From NCBI GenBank assembly GCA_032716605.1, contig CM064506.1, forward strand, positions 13,984,131 through 14,048,130: a DNA stretch of 64,000 bases, read 5' to 3'. Positions 43,817 to 54,000 of this stretch are shown here, piece after piece. The notes under the pieces are model-generated. The model was given only the letters and a program-made list of their open reading frames with translations. It ran no database searches and was not told the origin of the DNA. The DNA comes from Paralithodes platypus (taxonomy: Eukaryota > Arthropoda > Malacostraca > Decapoda > Lithodidae). How positions within the stretch are numbered: position 1 is the stretch's first letter; every line of letters begins with the position of its first letter. The translations under genes and the position numbers were made by a program.

Positions 43817-44235
43817 GATGGGCTGGTCTATCAGAGTGAGAGCTGAGCGATCTCTGCCATACCCATAGCTTACTCTGACTGTTCCTTTTACTTATATATC
43901 TTCTAGATCTCAAGTGACGGCGTCTTTTCCGTGGATTGACCTCCCGACTGCCAACCTAGAAGTTGGCAGATTGGGAGCCAAAGTGTCACATTTTTCCCTT
44001 GCCCCTCAACTTTCCCTTCATAATTGCTGAGGGGCACAGGGCCTTGAATGGGGTTTTGGTTTCCCGGGCGTTTCCGCACCTCCTCAGCTCCCTGCCTTGG
44101 AGTGGCTTCGGTCACCCGGGCTTTGTTAGTAGTAAGCAGGGTGGGTTTTGTGGGGGTGCTCGTTTATGGCCTTGGCCTTGCTCGAGACCTTGGGGCTGTT
44201 TTGGCCAGACAGCCTTGTGAACAACAACAACAACA
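43817..44235 (+). mobile_element. SINE-1 copy
   Basis: From 'gatgggctggtctatcagag' to (AAC)n at 44221-44235, with a small internal duplication ('ccaacctagaagttggcag'). Duplicated at 57170-57594. Confidence 0.8.
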
Positions 44236-44370
44236 GTACCATTTTGTTTGGTGTATACAAGAATGACAAGCCAGAATCGATTATTGTATAGTTAAAATGC
44301 CTTATGAATTCCCGTGTTACACTGCTTTTACTGACCATGGTCTTGGGAGTACTGGACCTGTATTCATAAC

Positions 44371-44533
44371 TTTCTGAGGACTATGCCTGTAATTTGTCCT
44401 AAACTCTTAAGAATATATAGTCTCAGTTGGGACCTGAACCTGTTTATAAAATTTGACTCAAACTTTTGTAAAAGTTCAGTTTTCAATTTAACTTTTCTTA
44501 TTAGGACAAATTATAGGCATAGTCCTAGGAATG
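44371..44533. repeat. inverted repeat, arms about 33 bp
   Basis: 'aggactatgcctgtaatttg' at 44378 is mirrored by 'caaattataggcatagtcct' at 44508. AT-rich interior. Second copy at about 57735-57900. Confidence 0.65.
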
Positions 44534-44539
44534 TTTAAG

Positions 44540-45100
44540 AGTCCCGTATGTGTTGGTGACTGACAAAGACTAGTTGTATGGTACTGTATATTTAGTAAAA
44601 CCATGTGTCAATATTATTTTAACTTGTCAAAACAAAAATTGGCCATAGGTCCTTTGCCAAATGATACTTCTTTGAGTCTCCGTAGAAATTGCATTTTGAA
44701 AGGCTTAAAATATTCATGTAACATTTATGATTTTTTTTTTTTTTAACCAGGTCTTTAAGAAAATTCCTATATATTGTATATTAAAGGTAATAAAAACTTT
44801 GAAAATTCATGGTACTTTTCTTTATTTATACTTCAAGAGCGTCCGTTAAACAACCACCTACGTATCTCAGGAAAAACAAATTATTAAGAAAAAAATACAA
44901 AATTCAAAAGTTGAGAAAAACGAGGGGTTCCTTTTATCTTATGTTCAAGATAAAGACTTAAAACCATTAGATCAGATTATGGGGGGTAGAGCACATTGCT
45001 CCACCCAGGGACGGTTACGTAAAGTAGAAGTCCTCGGCGAGGGATGACAGCAGGCGTAGAACTTCCTCGTAGGGTGGTGGTCTTCAACTGGTTGAGGACT
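44540..45100. other. no gene seen
   Basis: AT-rich. No supported coding sequence. Confidence 0.4.
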
Positions 45101-45110
45101 GCAAGAGAAG

Positions 45111-45330
45111 TCTCAGAGGGCAATGGTTGTCAAGGACTTCATTTCAGGGGAGGTCTCAGAGGGCAATTGTTGTGGAAGACTTCTTCTCAGGAGAGATCTC
45201 AGAGGGCAGTGGTTGTTCAGGATTTCAAATCAGGGGAGGCCTTTGAGGGCAGTGGTTGTTCAGGACTTCAATTGAGGAGAGGTCTCCGAGGGCAGTGGTT
45301 TTTCAGGAGGGGTCTCAGAGGGCAGTTATT
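45111..45330. repeat. 43-bp minisatellite, about 5 units
   Basis: 'tctcagagggca' recurs at 45111, 45154, 45197, about 45240, 45283 and 45313 (the last unit is short). Units differ by several substitutions. Open frames through it are a by-product. Confidence 0.8.
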
Positions 45331-45699
45331 GTCGAGGACTTCATTGTAGGAGAGGTCAGTGGTTAAACAGTTTGGACGGTGGTCGTTGAAAGTTTACAAG
45401 GGAGTGGGCAGCGTCAACAGTGCTTGTTGGGGAGTCTGCAAGTGATTTGGGGGTTCGGAGGAGTTAAGAGTCTGCACCCCACTGGAAAGGTCGTTCAATA
45501 TCAGGAATTTTCTTGTGCATCATTAATTGTAGTTGGCAACTGGATTTTTCAAGTTGAGGTTCCAGGCAACAAAGAGGTGTTGTTGGTGGTGTCCACTTAA
45601 GCTCAAAATTCCTTTGTATTCTTTGGACGCATCTACTGTAAGTTGGTTTCGGTGGATATCTGCAGTCCATCTTATTCTTCCTTAATGCCGCCTTGTTCG

Positions 45700-46765
45700 G
45701 TCTTGCTCTGCCTCAATCGGTCTTGCTGGCCCTCAATCGGTCTTTCTCTCGCCCTCAGTCAGTGTGTTTGGTGCTCGTCCTCAGTCTGTGTGTGTTCGGT
45801 GCTCTCCCTCAATCGGTCTGTCTTGCTCTCCCTCAATCGGTCTGTCTTGCTCGCCCTCAATCGGTCTGTCTTGCTCGCCCTCAATCGGTCTGTCTTGCTC
45901 GCCCTCAATCGGTCTGCCGTGCTCGCCCTCAATCGGTCTGTCTTCCTCTTCCTCAATCGGTCTGCCGTGCTCGCCCTCAACCGGTCTGCCGTGCTCGCCC
46001 TCAATCGGTCTGCCGTGCTCGCCCTCAACCGGTCTGCCGTGCTCGCCCTCAATCGGTCTGCCGTGCTCGCCCTCAACCGGTCTGCCGTGCTCGCCCTCAA
46101 CCGGTCTGCCGTGCTCGCCCTCAACCGGTCTGCCGTGCTCGTCCTCAACCGGTCTGCCGTGCTCGCCCTCAACTGGTCTGCCGTGCTCGCCCTCAACCGA
46201 TCTGCCGTGCTCGCCCTCAACCAGTCTGCCGTGCTCGCCCTCAACCGGTCTGCCGTGCTCGCCTTCAACCGGTCTGCCGTGCTCGCCCTCAACCGGTCTG
46301 CCGTGCTCGCCCTCAACCGGTCTGCCGTGCTCGCCCTCAACCGGTCTGCCGTGCTCGCCCTCAACCGGTCTGTCGTGCTCGCCCTCAACCGGTCTGCCGT
46401 GCTCGCCCTCAACCGGTCTGCCGTGCTCGCCCTCACCGGTCTGTCGTGCTTGCCCTCAATCGGTCTGCCGTGCTCGCCCTCAACCGGTCTGTCGTGCTCG
46501 CCCTCAACTGGTCTGCCATGCTTGCCCTCAACCGGTCTTGTCGTGCTCGCCCTCAACCGGTCTGCCGTGCTCGCCCTCAACCGGTCTGTCTTGCTCGCCC
46601 TCAACCGGTCTGTCTTGCTCGCCCTCAACCGGTCTGTCTTGCTCGCCCTCAACCGGTCTGTCTTGCTTGCCCTCAACCAGTCTGTCTTGCTCGCCCTCAA
46701 CCGGTCTGTCTTGCTCGCCCTCAACCGGTCTGTCTTGCTCGCCCTCAACCGGTCTTGCATCCGAG
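45700..46765. repeat. 24-bp minisatellite, about 44 units
   Basis: Unit consensus: gctcgccctcaaccggtctg followed by ccgt or tctt. Because 24 is a multiple of 3 and the unit has no stop in any plus frame or in one minus frame, long ORFs (up to 512 codons, e.g. RPQPVCRA repeats) appear in all of them. Unit variants are blocked: tctt types at both ends, ccgt types in the middle. No start context, signal peptide or codon bias favours a real protein. Confidence 0.95.
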
Positions 46766-47010
46766 TCAGCTTCCCATCTTCCGTCATGATGCTGGCCAGG
46801 ATAGTGTCTCAGTGGTGGCTATTATTAGTAGTATCTTGCCCTGGAACAGTGCAGCCTATTTTGGGGTTCCTCTCGTCGGCCCCAATTGTTCCGTCAATGC
46901 CCTAGTCACCGTCAGCCCTTGTGAGAAGGCTTGGTTCCCTCATCATAGTTTCTCATCGCCTCGCTTCGTCAGTCTGCTGGGCGTTGTTCTTGTTGTTGTC
47001 CCCTCACCTC

Positions 47011-47150
47011 TCCATCCTATTCCTCAAGTCCCACGAGTCTTGTTACTGTTGTTCCCTCTCCAATCTATCCTATTCCTCAAGTCCCACGAGTCTTGTTGCT
47101 GTTGTTTGTCCCCTCACCTCTCCATCCTATTCCTCAAGTCCTGTGACTCG
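47011..47150. repeat. minisatellite, period about 55 bp, 3 units
   Basis: 'tcctattcctcaagtccc' or a variant at 47015, 47068 and 47125, with cctcacctctcca spacers. Confidence 0.75.
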
Positions 47151-47401
47151 TGGTTCCCTAGTGCGGTCCTGTACTGGGGCTCGGACTTCGGCCCTCCACA
47201 ATTCAAGTCCGGGTGTATGATGTATGATTAATTCTTCGACATCAACCAATGAACCTCCATGTAGTTTTGTAGGTTCTTCACACCAAGACCATCATCTGTA
47301 AAGACAAAAGAAAATATATTTAGCTACTATATTTTAAAACTGTCCAAGGAATAATCTAATTTCACACCAAACACCAGTCAATTAATTTTACAAAAGCATG
47401 T
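47151..47401. other. no gene seen
   Basis: Continuation of minisatellite flank into AT-rich DNA. Confidence 0.4.
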
Positions 47402-47472
47402 GATCCTCCCGGGATTCGAACCTGGGTTACCACATACAGATCTTACACCATCTAGACTGTTAAAGGTTAAAT
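47402..47472 (-). ncRNA. tRNA-like relic (T-arm with exact B box)
   Basis: The minus strand contains ggttcgaatcc inside a paired T-arm (ccagg/cccgg) and an A-box-like 'tagatggtgtaa' upstream, but no 5' acceptor strand matching 'gaggatc' and no paired anticodon arm. Likely a tRNA pseudogene or tRNA-derived SINE head. Copy 2 at 60812-60882. Confidence 0.4.
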
Positions 47473-47580
47473 ACATGACTACGATTATATATCCATTTAT
47501 TAGGCCTATTAATACTCTTCAAATCTGTTATATTATTATTACATTAAGGAACCATATAAATTTTAGCTTATAATTGCTTA

Positions 47581-48201
47581 AGCGGCAGTCACACTATGAA
47601 GACTTAAGGGAATTACCGCGGCGACTTAGAGGTCTTAAGGAGGACTTCATCTAAGCCCCCGCGCGCCGTGGGTGGTCCCCGCGCATCCCCACGGTACAGT
47701 ACGGTACGATGGGTGGCCAGGATGGTCGTGGCTGGTTTCGATTTGCTTTGAACATGCAAGAGGCATGGAAAATTGGTCGCCGAGCTAGCCGCGGTCGTGA
47801 GGCAAGCGCCGTCACACGCCCACCGGTATGCGCGTGAGGGGGATCGGTAGCCGACCGGTCAGCGCCGTGTGGCGCCATGCGTCGCCAAAGCGTTGGCCCC
47901 CGACACACGCCACATGGCGGGGCTCGCGCGCCAGCGCGAGTAGGGGACCTGCGTAACACGAAGGCCGTCAAGTTGCCTTCCTTTTGCCGTCCTGTTGCCT
48001 CGTTGCACCGCATGACGCCGGCGGTCTGCTATGCTAGGTCTCCGTGTAGCCCCATCCATGATGCCGTGATCCGTGATGCCGTCCAGCCTGCCTCAGGCAG
48101 ACATTTACTCTTGGTCAAGTTACGGATGATCGGCAAAGACAATCGGCACTCCTTGAGTCGCCGCGGTAATTACCTTAAGTCTTCATAGCGTGACCGCACC
48201 T
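47581..48201. mobile_element. Harbinger-type non-autonomous element, 621 bp, TSD TTA
   Basis: TIRs of about 50 bp: left 'agcggcagtcacactatgaa', right the mirror of 'aggtgcggtcacgctatgaa', continuing into 'gacttaagg.aattaccgc'. TTA on both flanks (47578-47580, 48202-48204). The interior is strikingly GC- and CpG-rich compared with the AT-rich flanks and carries only short ORFs (120 codons on minus) without known motifs. Copy 2 at 60995-61622 with the same TSD. Confidence 0.85.
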
Positions 48202-48209
48202 TTATCAAT

Positions 48210-48361
48210 CCTTTATGTACCGGCGACGTCTTTTATATTTTATTCTGGCTACTATTAAACTATTTTATTCAGACTTCTAATAATTAAGACTTATCTCAAT
48301 GCCTCCTTTTAGCTACCATATATCCTTCCTAAGCTTCATAAAATTGTCTAAAAAATAGCCG

Positions 48362-48394
<33 letters not shown>

Positions 48395-48412
48395 TCGCCG
48401 GTACAGAAGGGG
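48210..48412. mobile_element. palindromic MITE family F
   Basis: Left 'cctttatgtaccggcgacgt' and 'ttttattctggctactatta'; right 'aaattgtctaaaaaatagcc', poly(A), 'tcgccggtacagaagggg'. Arms mirror each other imperfectly. It abuts the Harbinger-type element. Copy 2 at 61631-61838; a cleaner relative at 52661-52868. Confidence 0.7.
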
Positions 48413-48485
48413 TTGGGTTGTATATGGGGAAATATTAATACAACCCATAGACTATGGTACAACCACAAAACAAATTAGAGTCTAA

Positions 48486-48696
48486 AGCCGGTATCACACG
48501 AGAGCTTTTATAGTCAACATTCGATGATCAACATTTTTCTTGCAACATTTCTGGACTATTTTGCCCTGGTATCGGAAACTAGACTGATGGTAGATGAGTT
48601 TAGGTGACCGAAATAATATAAATGTTGACCTCATAAGCTGTCAGACCAGTGTTAAGGATAAATGTTGAGTGAAAAAGCGCTCGTGTGATACCGGCT
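48486..48696. mobile_element. Harbinger-type MITE, 211 bp, TSD TAA
   Basis: Termini as at 24896, reversed orientation. TAA at 48483-48485 and 48697-48699. Exactly the same length as the 24896 copy. Confidence 0.9.
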
Positions 48697-48714
48697 TAAC
48701 TTTGAAATTCAATT

Positions 48715-48935
48715 TGCAAGTTGTTCCTTCTCAAATTACAGGCTCGCTATCGCTCGCCAGGAAAAAATTAACACCTAAATGACACTATAGGTCTTAATAT
48801 TGACAAAGAAATGGGGTGAAAGGTCATCAAATCGACAAACTAATAGAACGAACATATTAAAATCTCAAAAATCAATATGCTAAGCATGAGGGAGAAGGGG
48901 GTCCAGAAAAAGCAACAACCACCTCCCCCCTAAGG
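48715..48935. repeat. TTAA-2 MITE fragment
   Basis: 'ggctcgctatcgctcgccag', 'atggggtgaaagg', 'atgagggagaagggggt', ending 'acctcccccctaa', a diverged terminus. Confidence 0.6.
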
Positions 48936-49592
48936 ACAGAACTTACACATTTTCACCATTATACCACCACCAAGACAATGTTATTCAATATTAAGGTGAC
49001 ACCATTGTAGTGAAGAGGTGAACAGCATTTCATCTGCACATTTATAAATATTTGTAGAATTTTCATTGTCTCTCATTTCATATACTTTTGTGTTCTCACT
49101 GTTCCGTAAATACCGCACTACTCGTGTATGGAAGGTTTGTTTATGTTATATATAAGGTTCAGTAGAGGTGTTATTTCTCTCTCTTAGATCGAGGTAAATA
49201 ATGTTGATTCTTTATAAATAAAATAAGACGAAAATAACATTGTTTTGCTCTCTCCCTTTACATGTAGTCATGGATTTTCTTCAATGTAATAGAAATTTAC
49301 TAGCCATGTGAGGGCTCATTGGGGCAGGAGATAGGAATCCTCCTCCCTTGTAAAATTCTCCTACTAGACAAGACAGAGTAAAGGGTGAGGGAACGTGTAT
49401 ATAAGTGGTCCCGGAACCTAAGATTTGGGACTTTAAATGTACGATATATGTTCGGGCTCTGTCTCAAGTTGGTCACCCCCAGCTATGTGTATATGTATGT
49501 GGTATGTGGTATGTGCCTGGGTATATACGTACATACAATCTACTTTATAAAGGGCACTTTCCGTTTGTTCACGAACTACTCCCTCAGTTTTC
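48936..49592. other. AT-rich, no gene seen
   Basis: Short ORFs only. Duplicated at 62355-63015. Confidence 0.4.
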
Positions 49593-49745
49593 AACAAAAC
49601 ATAAAAACACAAACAAATTTAAATTTCTATGAAACATTCCACACTGATATTTGGTATTGATAAATACGCTTATTTATCAATACCAAATATCAGTGTGGAA
49701 TATTTTCATAGAAATTTAAATTTGTTTGTGTTTTTATGTTTTGTT
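49593..49745. repeat. near-perfect hairpin, arms about 73 bp
   Basis: 'aacaaaacataaaaacacaa' at 49593 through 'ttgataaatacg' is mirrored to 49745 with only one or two differences around a loop of about 4 bp. A possible small foldback element. Copy 2 at 63016-63168. Confidence 0.85.
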
Positions 49746-50394
49746 CGTACCCAAGGCCTTAACCTTGGGATCTGCCAGAATAGATTTTAAGCAAATTTCA
49801 TATTGTCCCTTCACCCCCGGGGGTGTGGGGTGGGGGTGGGGGGGAACTTCCTCAGTCATGGGGGGGGGGGTCTTCCTCAGTTTTCAAGATTTGTTTTTCT
49901 ATGTGGACGAGGGAGAAAAAAGGGCAACACTGCCTGTAATGAGTGCCTCCCCCAGAGTTGAATGAGTGACGGCCAAAATTAAGGAATGCTCTAGCCAAAA
50001 TGTCTGGACACACGGAGTTTGAAGCAATTTAAGTCATAGGATGAGGGAAAGATGGATTCAGGAAGAGAGTTCATTACCTCATCTGTTGAATAGAAGAAAG
50101 ATTGGGTATTGTTTCACTCTTGGGTTGAAGAATTGCACAGATGGAGAGCCCATACTTGGCATGCATACTAAGGGGGTGCCAGAATAGGTTTTAAGCTATG
50201 TTTGTTTTTTTGTCCCCTCACCCCCCAGGGGAATTCCCTCAGTTTTCAAGATGGAGAGCCCATACTTGGCATGCATAAGTGTGGTTAGGTTAAATTTCTG
50301 ATAAATTTCCCCTGGGCAGCGCCGGGTACCTCAATAATTTGCCTACATAAAGCAAGCACACAAGCATTCAGAAGCACCAATCACTCATCAGGAA
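49746..50394. other. no gene; short direct repeats
   Basis: 'gatggagagcccatacttgg' occurs at 50140 and 50250, and 'ctcagttttcaaga' at about 49877 and 50238. A G-rich run at 49860. Confidence 0.45.
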
Positions 50395-50653
50395 CACCTT
50401 GAGATGGTTCGGCCATATGGAACATATGGAAAGCGAGAGAATGACTAAGAAGGTGTACGAAAGCGAGGTGGAAGGACAGAGAGGGAGAAGTAGACCGAGA
50501 GAGAGGTGGAAAGATGGAGTGAGGAAGTATATGGATGAAGGCGGTGCTGGTTGGGAGGAGGGGCGTCGACTGACTGGGGACAGGTGCATGGGGGCGGTTC
50601 GTTCGTGGCCACCCCTTCGGGGATCACGGCGTCAGGCAATAGATAGATAGATT
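50395..50653 (+). pseudogene. LINE-A 3' end with (ATAG)n tail
   Basis: Begins at LRWFGHMEHM, passes RGRSRPRERWKDG and the GC-rich 3' end, ends (ATAG)n. 5'-truncated. Copy 2 begins at 63822. Confidence 0.8.
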
Positions 50654-50784
50654 AATATTTGGATAGCACGTGCTTTTAAATAAATAGTATATATAGTGTT
50701 GGTCTAATATGAACTCCCGAAAATCATTAACAGATTTCCAAAATGTAAATAATAGGCGATTAATTAATGAGAAGATCCGATTAA

Positions 50785-51159
50785 GGGGGGTCACCTGCAT
50801 TTGTTCTCCCATTTTCTCACTTTTTCTGGTTTGTATCCGTTCGGCCCCATTCAGCCAACTGTTTTAAGACGTTTATCCCAATCCAGGTGTCAATATTTTC
50901 CTGGCGAGCGGTAGCGAGCCAACATATATATATATATTTTTGTTTTGACAGCAAGCTAAATTTGTAAATTCTTCGATAGAAAAAATGCCTCCGGCGAAGC
51001 CGGATTTCTCCTATGCAATGCTGGCTCGCTATCGCTAGCCAGGAAGAAATCGACACCTGGATGGGGATAAACGTCTTAAAACATATTTTGGCTGAATGGG
51101 GCCGAATGGATACAAGCCAGAGAAAGAGAGAAAGATAAAAAAAAGGCAGGTGACTCCCC
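50785..51159. mobile_element. TTAA-2 foldback MITE, complete (375 bp)
   Basis: Left ggggggtcacctgc, right gcaggtgactcccc, TTAA on both sides (50781-50784, 51160-51163). Arms of about 150 bp mirror each other, including 'ggccccattcagccaa' and 'tggcgagcggtagcgagcca'. Reference copy for the family. Confidence 0.85.
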
Positions 51160-51163
51160 TTAA

Positions 51164-52080
51164 GTTTGGGGGAGATCATGATGTATGTCCTCGAGTGTGC
51201 ACATCATTTGACTCGCGCAGGTAAGTATATAATTTTTCGCATATGTTAGTTAGTTAATAAATTCAGAGGCTATCAACCCTTGTGGATTATTAGGCCAGCA
51301 CACTGTAAGTCAAGAATAGCGTTAGGACTGGAGACCTTTTTCGAGAACTCCATTCCATTACGCAGAAGCTTGACTTCATTTGTTTTATGGTGGGGATGAT
51401 ATCGATGCCAGTGTTTCAATTAAAAGGACCATTAAACGTGCATGATATACCCTATTTAGAGATCACAACAACCTACAAATACCCAAGACAAAACAAACTA
51501 CGTGCTGAGAAAATCCTGAGCCTGAAGGTAATGCGAGTTGATTAATTAACTATATTACTCTGATTAAAATCCCGAACGTGTCTAGTGGATTAGGGGGGAG
51601 GGTGGGGTTGAGAATGACGTCATTCATCAGTACAAGCATTGAGGCAACAGGGGGAGGACGTACATCGGTTGGCTCCTGGTATATTTGGCCGTAATTTAAG
51701 GTGTGGTACAGGCAATATTGCGTATATATTTTGACAATATGGGTGTGTATTCGAATGCTATTTATGTTAAGTTAGTTAGACATTTAAATTATTGGATTAT
51801 TATACGAAAACTGTGGACTTGTGATTGAATGAGCCGGTTCCCGTATGCCGTGTTGTCTGCATATATTCCTACTAATAATTACGGGAATATTGTTGACATG
51901 TACGACGTTTTAAGTACTAACAGATATTAGTCGTCCTAGTTTACATCATGTTGGTCAGGTGCAGTTAGCATAGAGGGTACATTAACTCAAAACTATGGAA
52001 CAAACTAGCGAACGAGGTGACTGCGTTGTCCCCCTCTCCCCCCATTTTCTTTCTCAAACTCCCAGCCCCACTCGTGTCAT
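51164..52080. other. no gene seen
   Basis: Mixed composition without shared repeats or supported ORFs. Only present once because copy 2 of the block leaves the window before this point. Confidence 0.4.
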
Positions 52081-52215
52081 TTCTCTCTCTCCTCTCTCTC
52101 CCCCGCGTTACACCCCCCCCCTCCCTTCCCCCCCCCCCCCCCTGTGCTCTCCCCTGTTCTTGTCTCTCGATCCCCCCTCCTTTCTTACCTCCCTCCACCC
52201 CCTCGCCTCCCCACA
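52081..52215. repeat. C/T-rich low-complexity tract
   Basis: Pyrimidine runs, including 16 or more C at about 52127-52142. Confidence 0.8.
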
Positions 52216-52440
52216 CCCCTCGTATTCAATTTAGGTATCTACATATTATTATGGATATTGGTTTAATTCAAGTTTCGCTTTCACAGCATACTCATACATT
52301 TCTATGGCTACTTTAGAGTTGTCATATACCATACTTAATTCCTATATATGTCCAAAGCGGCGGAAATGTATTATAAGGAATTATACCTACTGTAAAAAAA
52401 AAAAAAAAAAAAATATCTCCCCATATGCGGCACCATAGCT

Positions 52441-52500
52441 ATTACATAATACTAGGTTAGGTTAGGTTAGGTAAGGTAAGGTTGTTAGGTTAGGCTATTG
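52441..52500. repeat. TTAGG-like arm fragment
   Basis: 'aatactaggttaggttaggt' and 'aggttgttaggttaggct' match the arm of the foldback element at 2551. Confidence 0.6.
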
Positions 52501-52660
52501 TCGTTAATGTAGTTTATTATCATTATATTACGTCTTTTACCCAGCAATTTCCCTGATCTTCATAGTTGGTCGGGAAGCTATGCCTTTACAACGGCGCCTC
52601 CCTTTTGTCGCTGTGTACGTGAAACTAGAATTTTACCTGGATATTTATAAGGGTGTTTAT

Positions 52661-52868
52661 CCCCTTCTGTAAAGGCGACGTCTTTTTAATTTTTATTCTA
52701 GATATAACTAGACGATTTGGTGCCGTTTAAAAAGGATCTGTGGTAGTAAAAAAGGTTGAATGAGATAGTTTGAAGCCTGTTAGTTGCTGGAGGCCCTTTC
52801 TAAACTGAATAATATCGTCGAATAGCATCCGGAATAGCGTTAAAAAGACATCGCCGGTACAGGAGGGG
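52661..52868. mobile_element. palindromic MITE family F, clean copy
   Basis: Left 'ccccttctgtaaaggcgacg' then 'tctttttaa'; right the mirror of 'cccctcctgtaccggcgatg'. About 208 bp, no ORF. Confidence 0.75.
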
Positions 52869-52983
52869 ATACAGTGTTCATTATATGGCCTACCCAATTA
52901 TTTGATGTACCTTTGTCATACCCTTATCATGCCACCCCCCCGCCCCCCTGGATATTATTACGGGATTGTACAACTAATCAACT

Positions 52984-53055
52984 GTCTTCGTAGCGCAATG
53001 GATAAATGCAATGAATTTCGGCGTGAGCATCCTAGGTTCGAATCCCTGGACTGCC
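52984..53055 (+). tRNA. tRNA-Arg-like pseudogene
   Basis: 'gtcttcgtagcgcaatggat' resembles the 5' part of arthropod tRNA-Arg, followed by an anticodon-loop-like 'atttcgg' (TCG) and the B box ggttcgaatcc. Anticodon and T stems have mismatches and the acceptor ends do not pair, so it is called a pseudogene or SINE head. Confidence 0.4.
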
Positions 53056-53219
53056 ATATGTATTTGTTGATTTCATTAATTGAGCTTAGGAGTAAAGTCG
53101 GCTGGTGGAGGGAACATAATAAATCGTATTATTTTCTTAGAGTGATTTAGATGCTGCCCTATAAAGTGATCCTGCTTACTACCCCTCCCTCCCTTTCCTA
53201 CCTCCCGCACAGTCACGCG

Positions 53220-53408
53220 CTCTCTTTCATCTCTCTCTCTCTCTCTCTTTCATCTCTCTCTCTCTCTTTCATCTCTCTCTCTCTTTCTTCTATCTCTTAT
53301 CTCTATCTATCTGTCTCTCTCTCTTTCTCTCTCTCTCTCTCTTTCATCTCTCTCTCTCTCTTTCATCTCTCTCTCTCTCTCTCTCTCTTTCATCTCTCTC
53401 TCTCTCTT

Positions 53409-53477
<69 letters not shown>

Positions 53478-53494
53478 ATCTCTCTCTCTCTCTT

Positions 53495-53541
<47 letters not shown>

Positions 53542-53900
53542 ATCTCTCTCTCTCTCTTTCATCTCTCTCTCTCTCTTTCATCTCTCTCTCTCTCTCTTTC
53601 ATCTCTCTCTCTCTCTCTTTCATCTCTCTCTCTCTCTTTCATCTCTCTCTCTCTTTCATCTCTCTCTCTCTCTTTCATCTCTCTCTCTCTCTCTCTTCAT
53701 CTTTCTACTCTCTCTCTCTCTCTCTCTCTCTTCTCTTTCATCTCTCTCTCTTTTCATCAGCTCTCTCTCTCTCTCTCTCTCTCCTCATCTCTCTCTTTCT
53801 CTCTTCTCTCTCTCTCTCTCTCTCCCCTCCTCTCTCTTCTCTTTGTCATCTCTCTCTCTCTCTCTCTCCAATCATCTCCTCTCCTCTCCCTCTCTCCCTC
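53220..53900. repeat. (CT)n microsatellite at contig end
   Basis: About 680 bp of CT with periodic 'ttcat' interruptions, running into the gap. Probably what broke the assembly. Confidence 0.95.
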
Positions 53901-54000
53901 NNNNNNNNNNNNNNNNNNNNNNNNNNNNNNNNNNNNNNNNNNNNNNNNNNNNNNNNNNNNNNNNNNNNNNNNNNNNNNNNNNNNNNNNNNNNNNNNNNNN
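53901..54000. other. assembly gap (100 N)
   Basis: Exactly 100 N, the conventional size for a gap of unknown length. Confidence 0.99.

Larger units (their letters stand above)
40729..50573. repeat. duplicated block, copy 1 (partner 54001-64000)
   Basis: Collinear with 54001-64000 over the full length: LINE-B 3' end, repeat D, the poly(A) retroelement, SINE-1, minisatellites, Harbinger-type MITEs, hairpin and LINE-A end all recur in the same order. The coordinate offset moves from 13272 to about 13417 over the first 6 kb and then only to 13427. Confidence 0.95.

Noticed and set aside
45759..46787. 342-codon minus-strand ORF (DRLRAS repeats) and plus-strand ORFs of 341-512 codons
   Set aside because: All arise from the stop-free 24-bp minisatellite; simultaneous opening of several frames argues against coding.
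47651..48013. 120-codon Arg/Pro-rich minus-strand ORF
   Set aside because: Lies in the CpG-rich interior of a Harbinger-type MITE; no motif, and disrupted differently in the second copy.
52081..52234. Pro/Ser-rich ORFs
   Set aside because: Low-complexity C/T tract.
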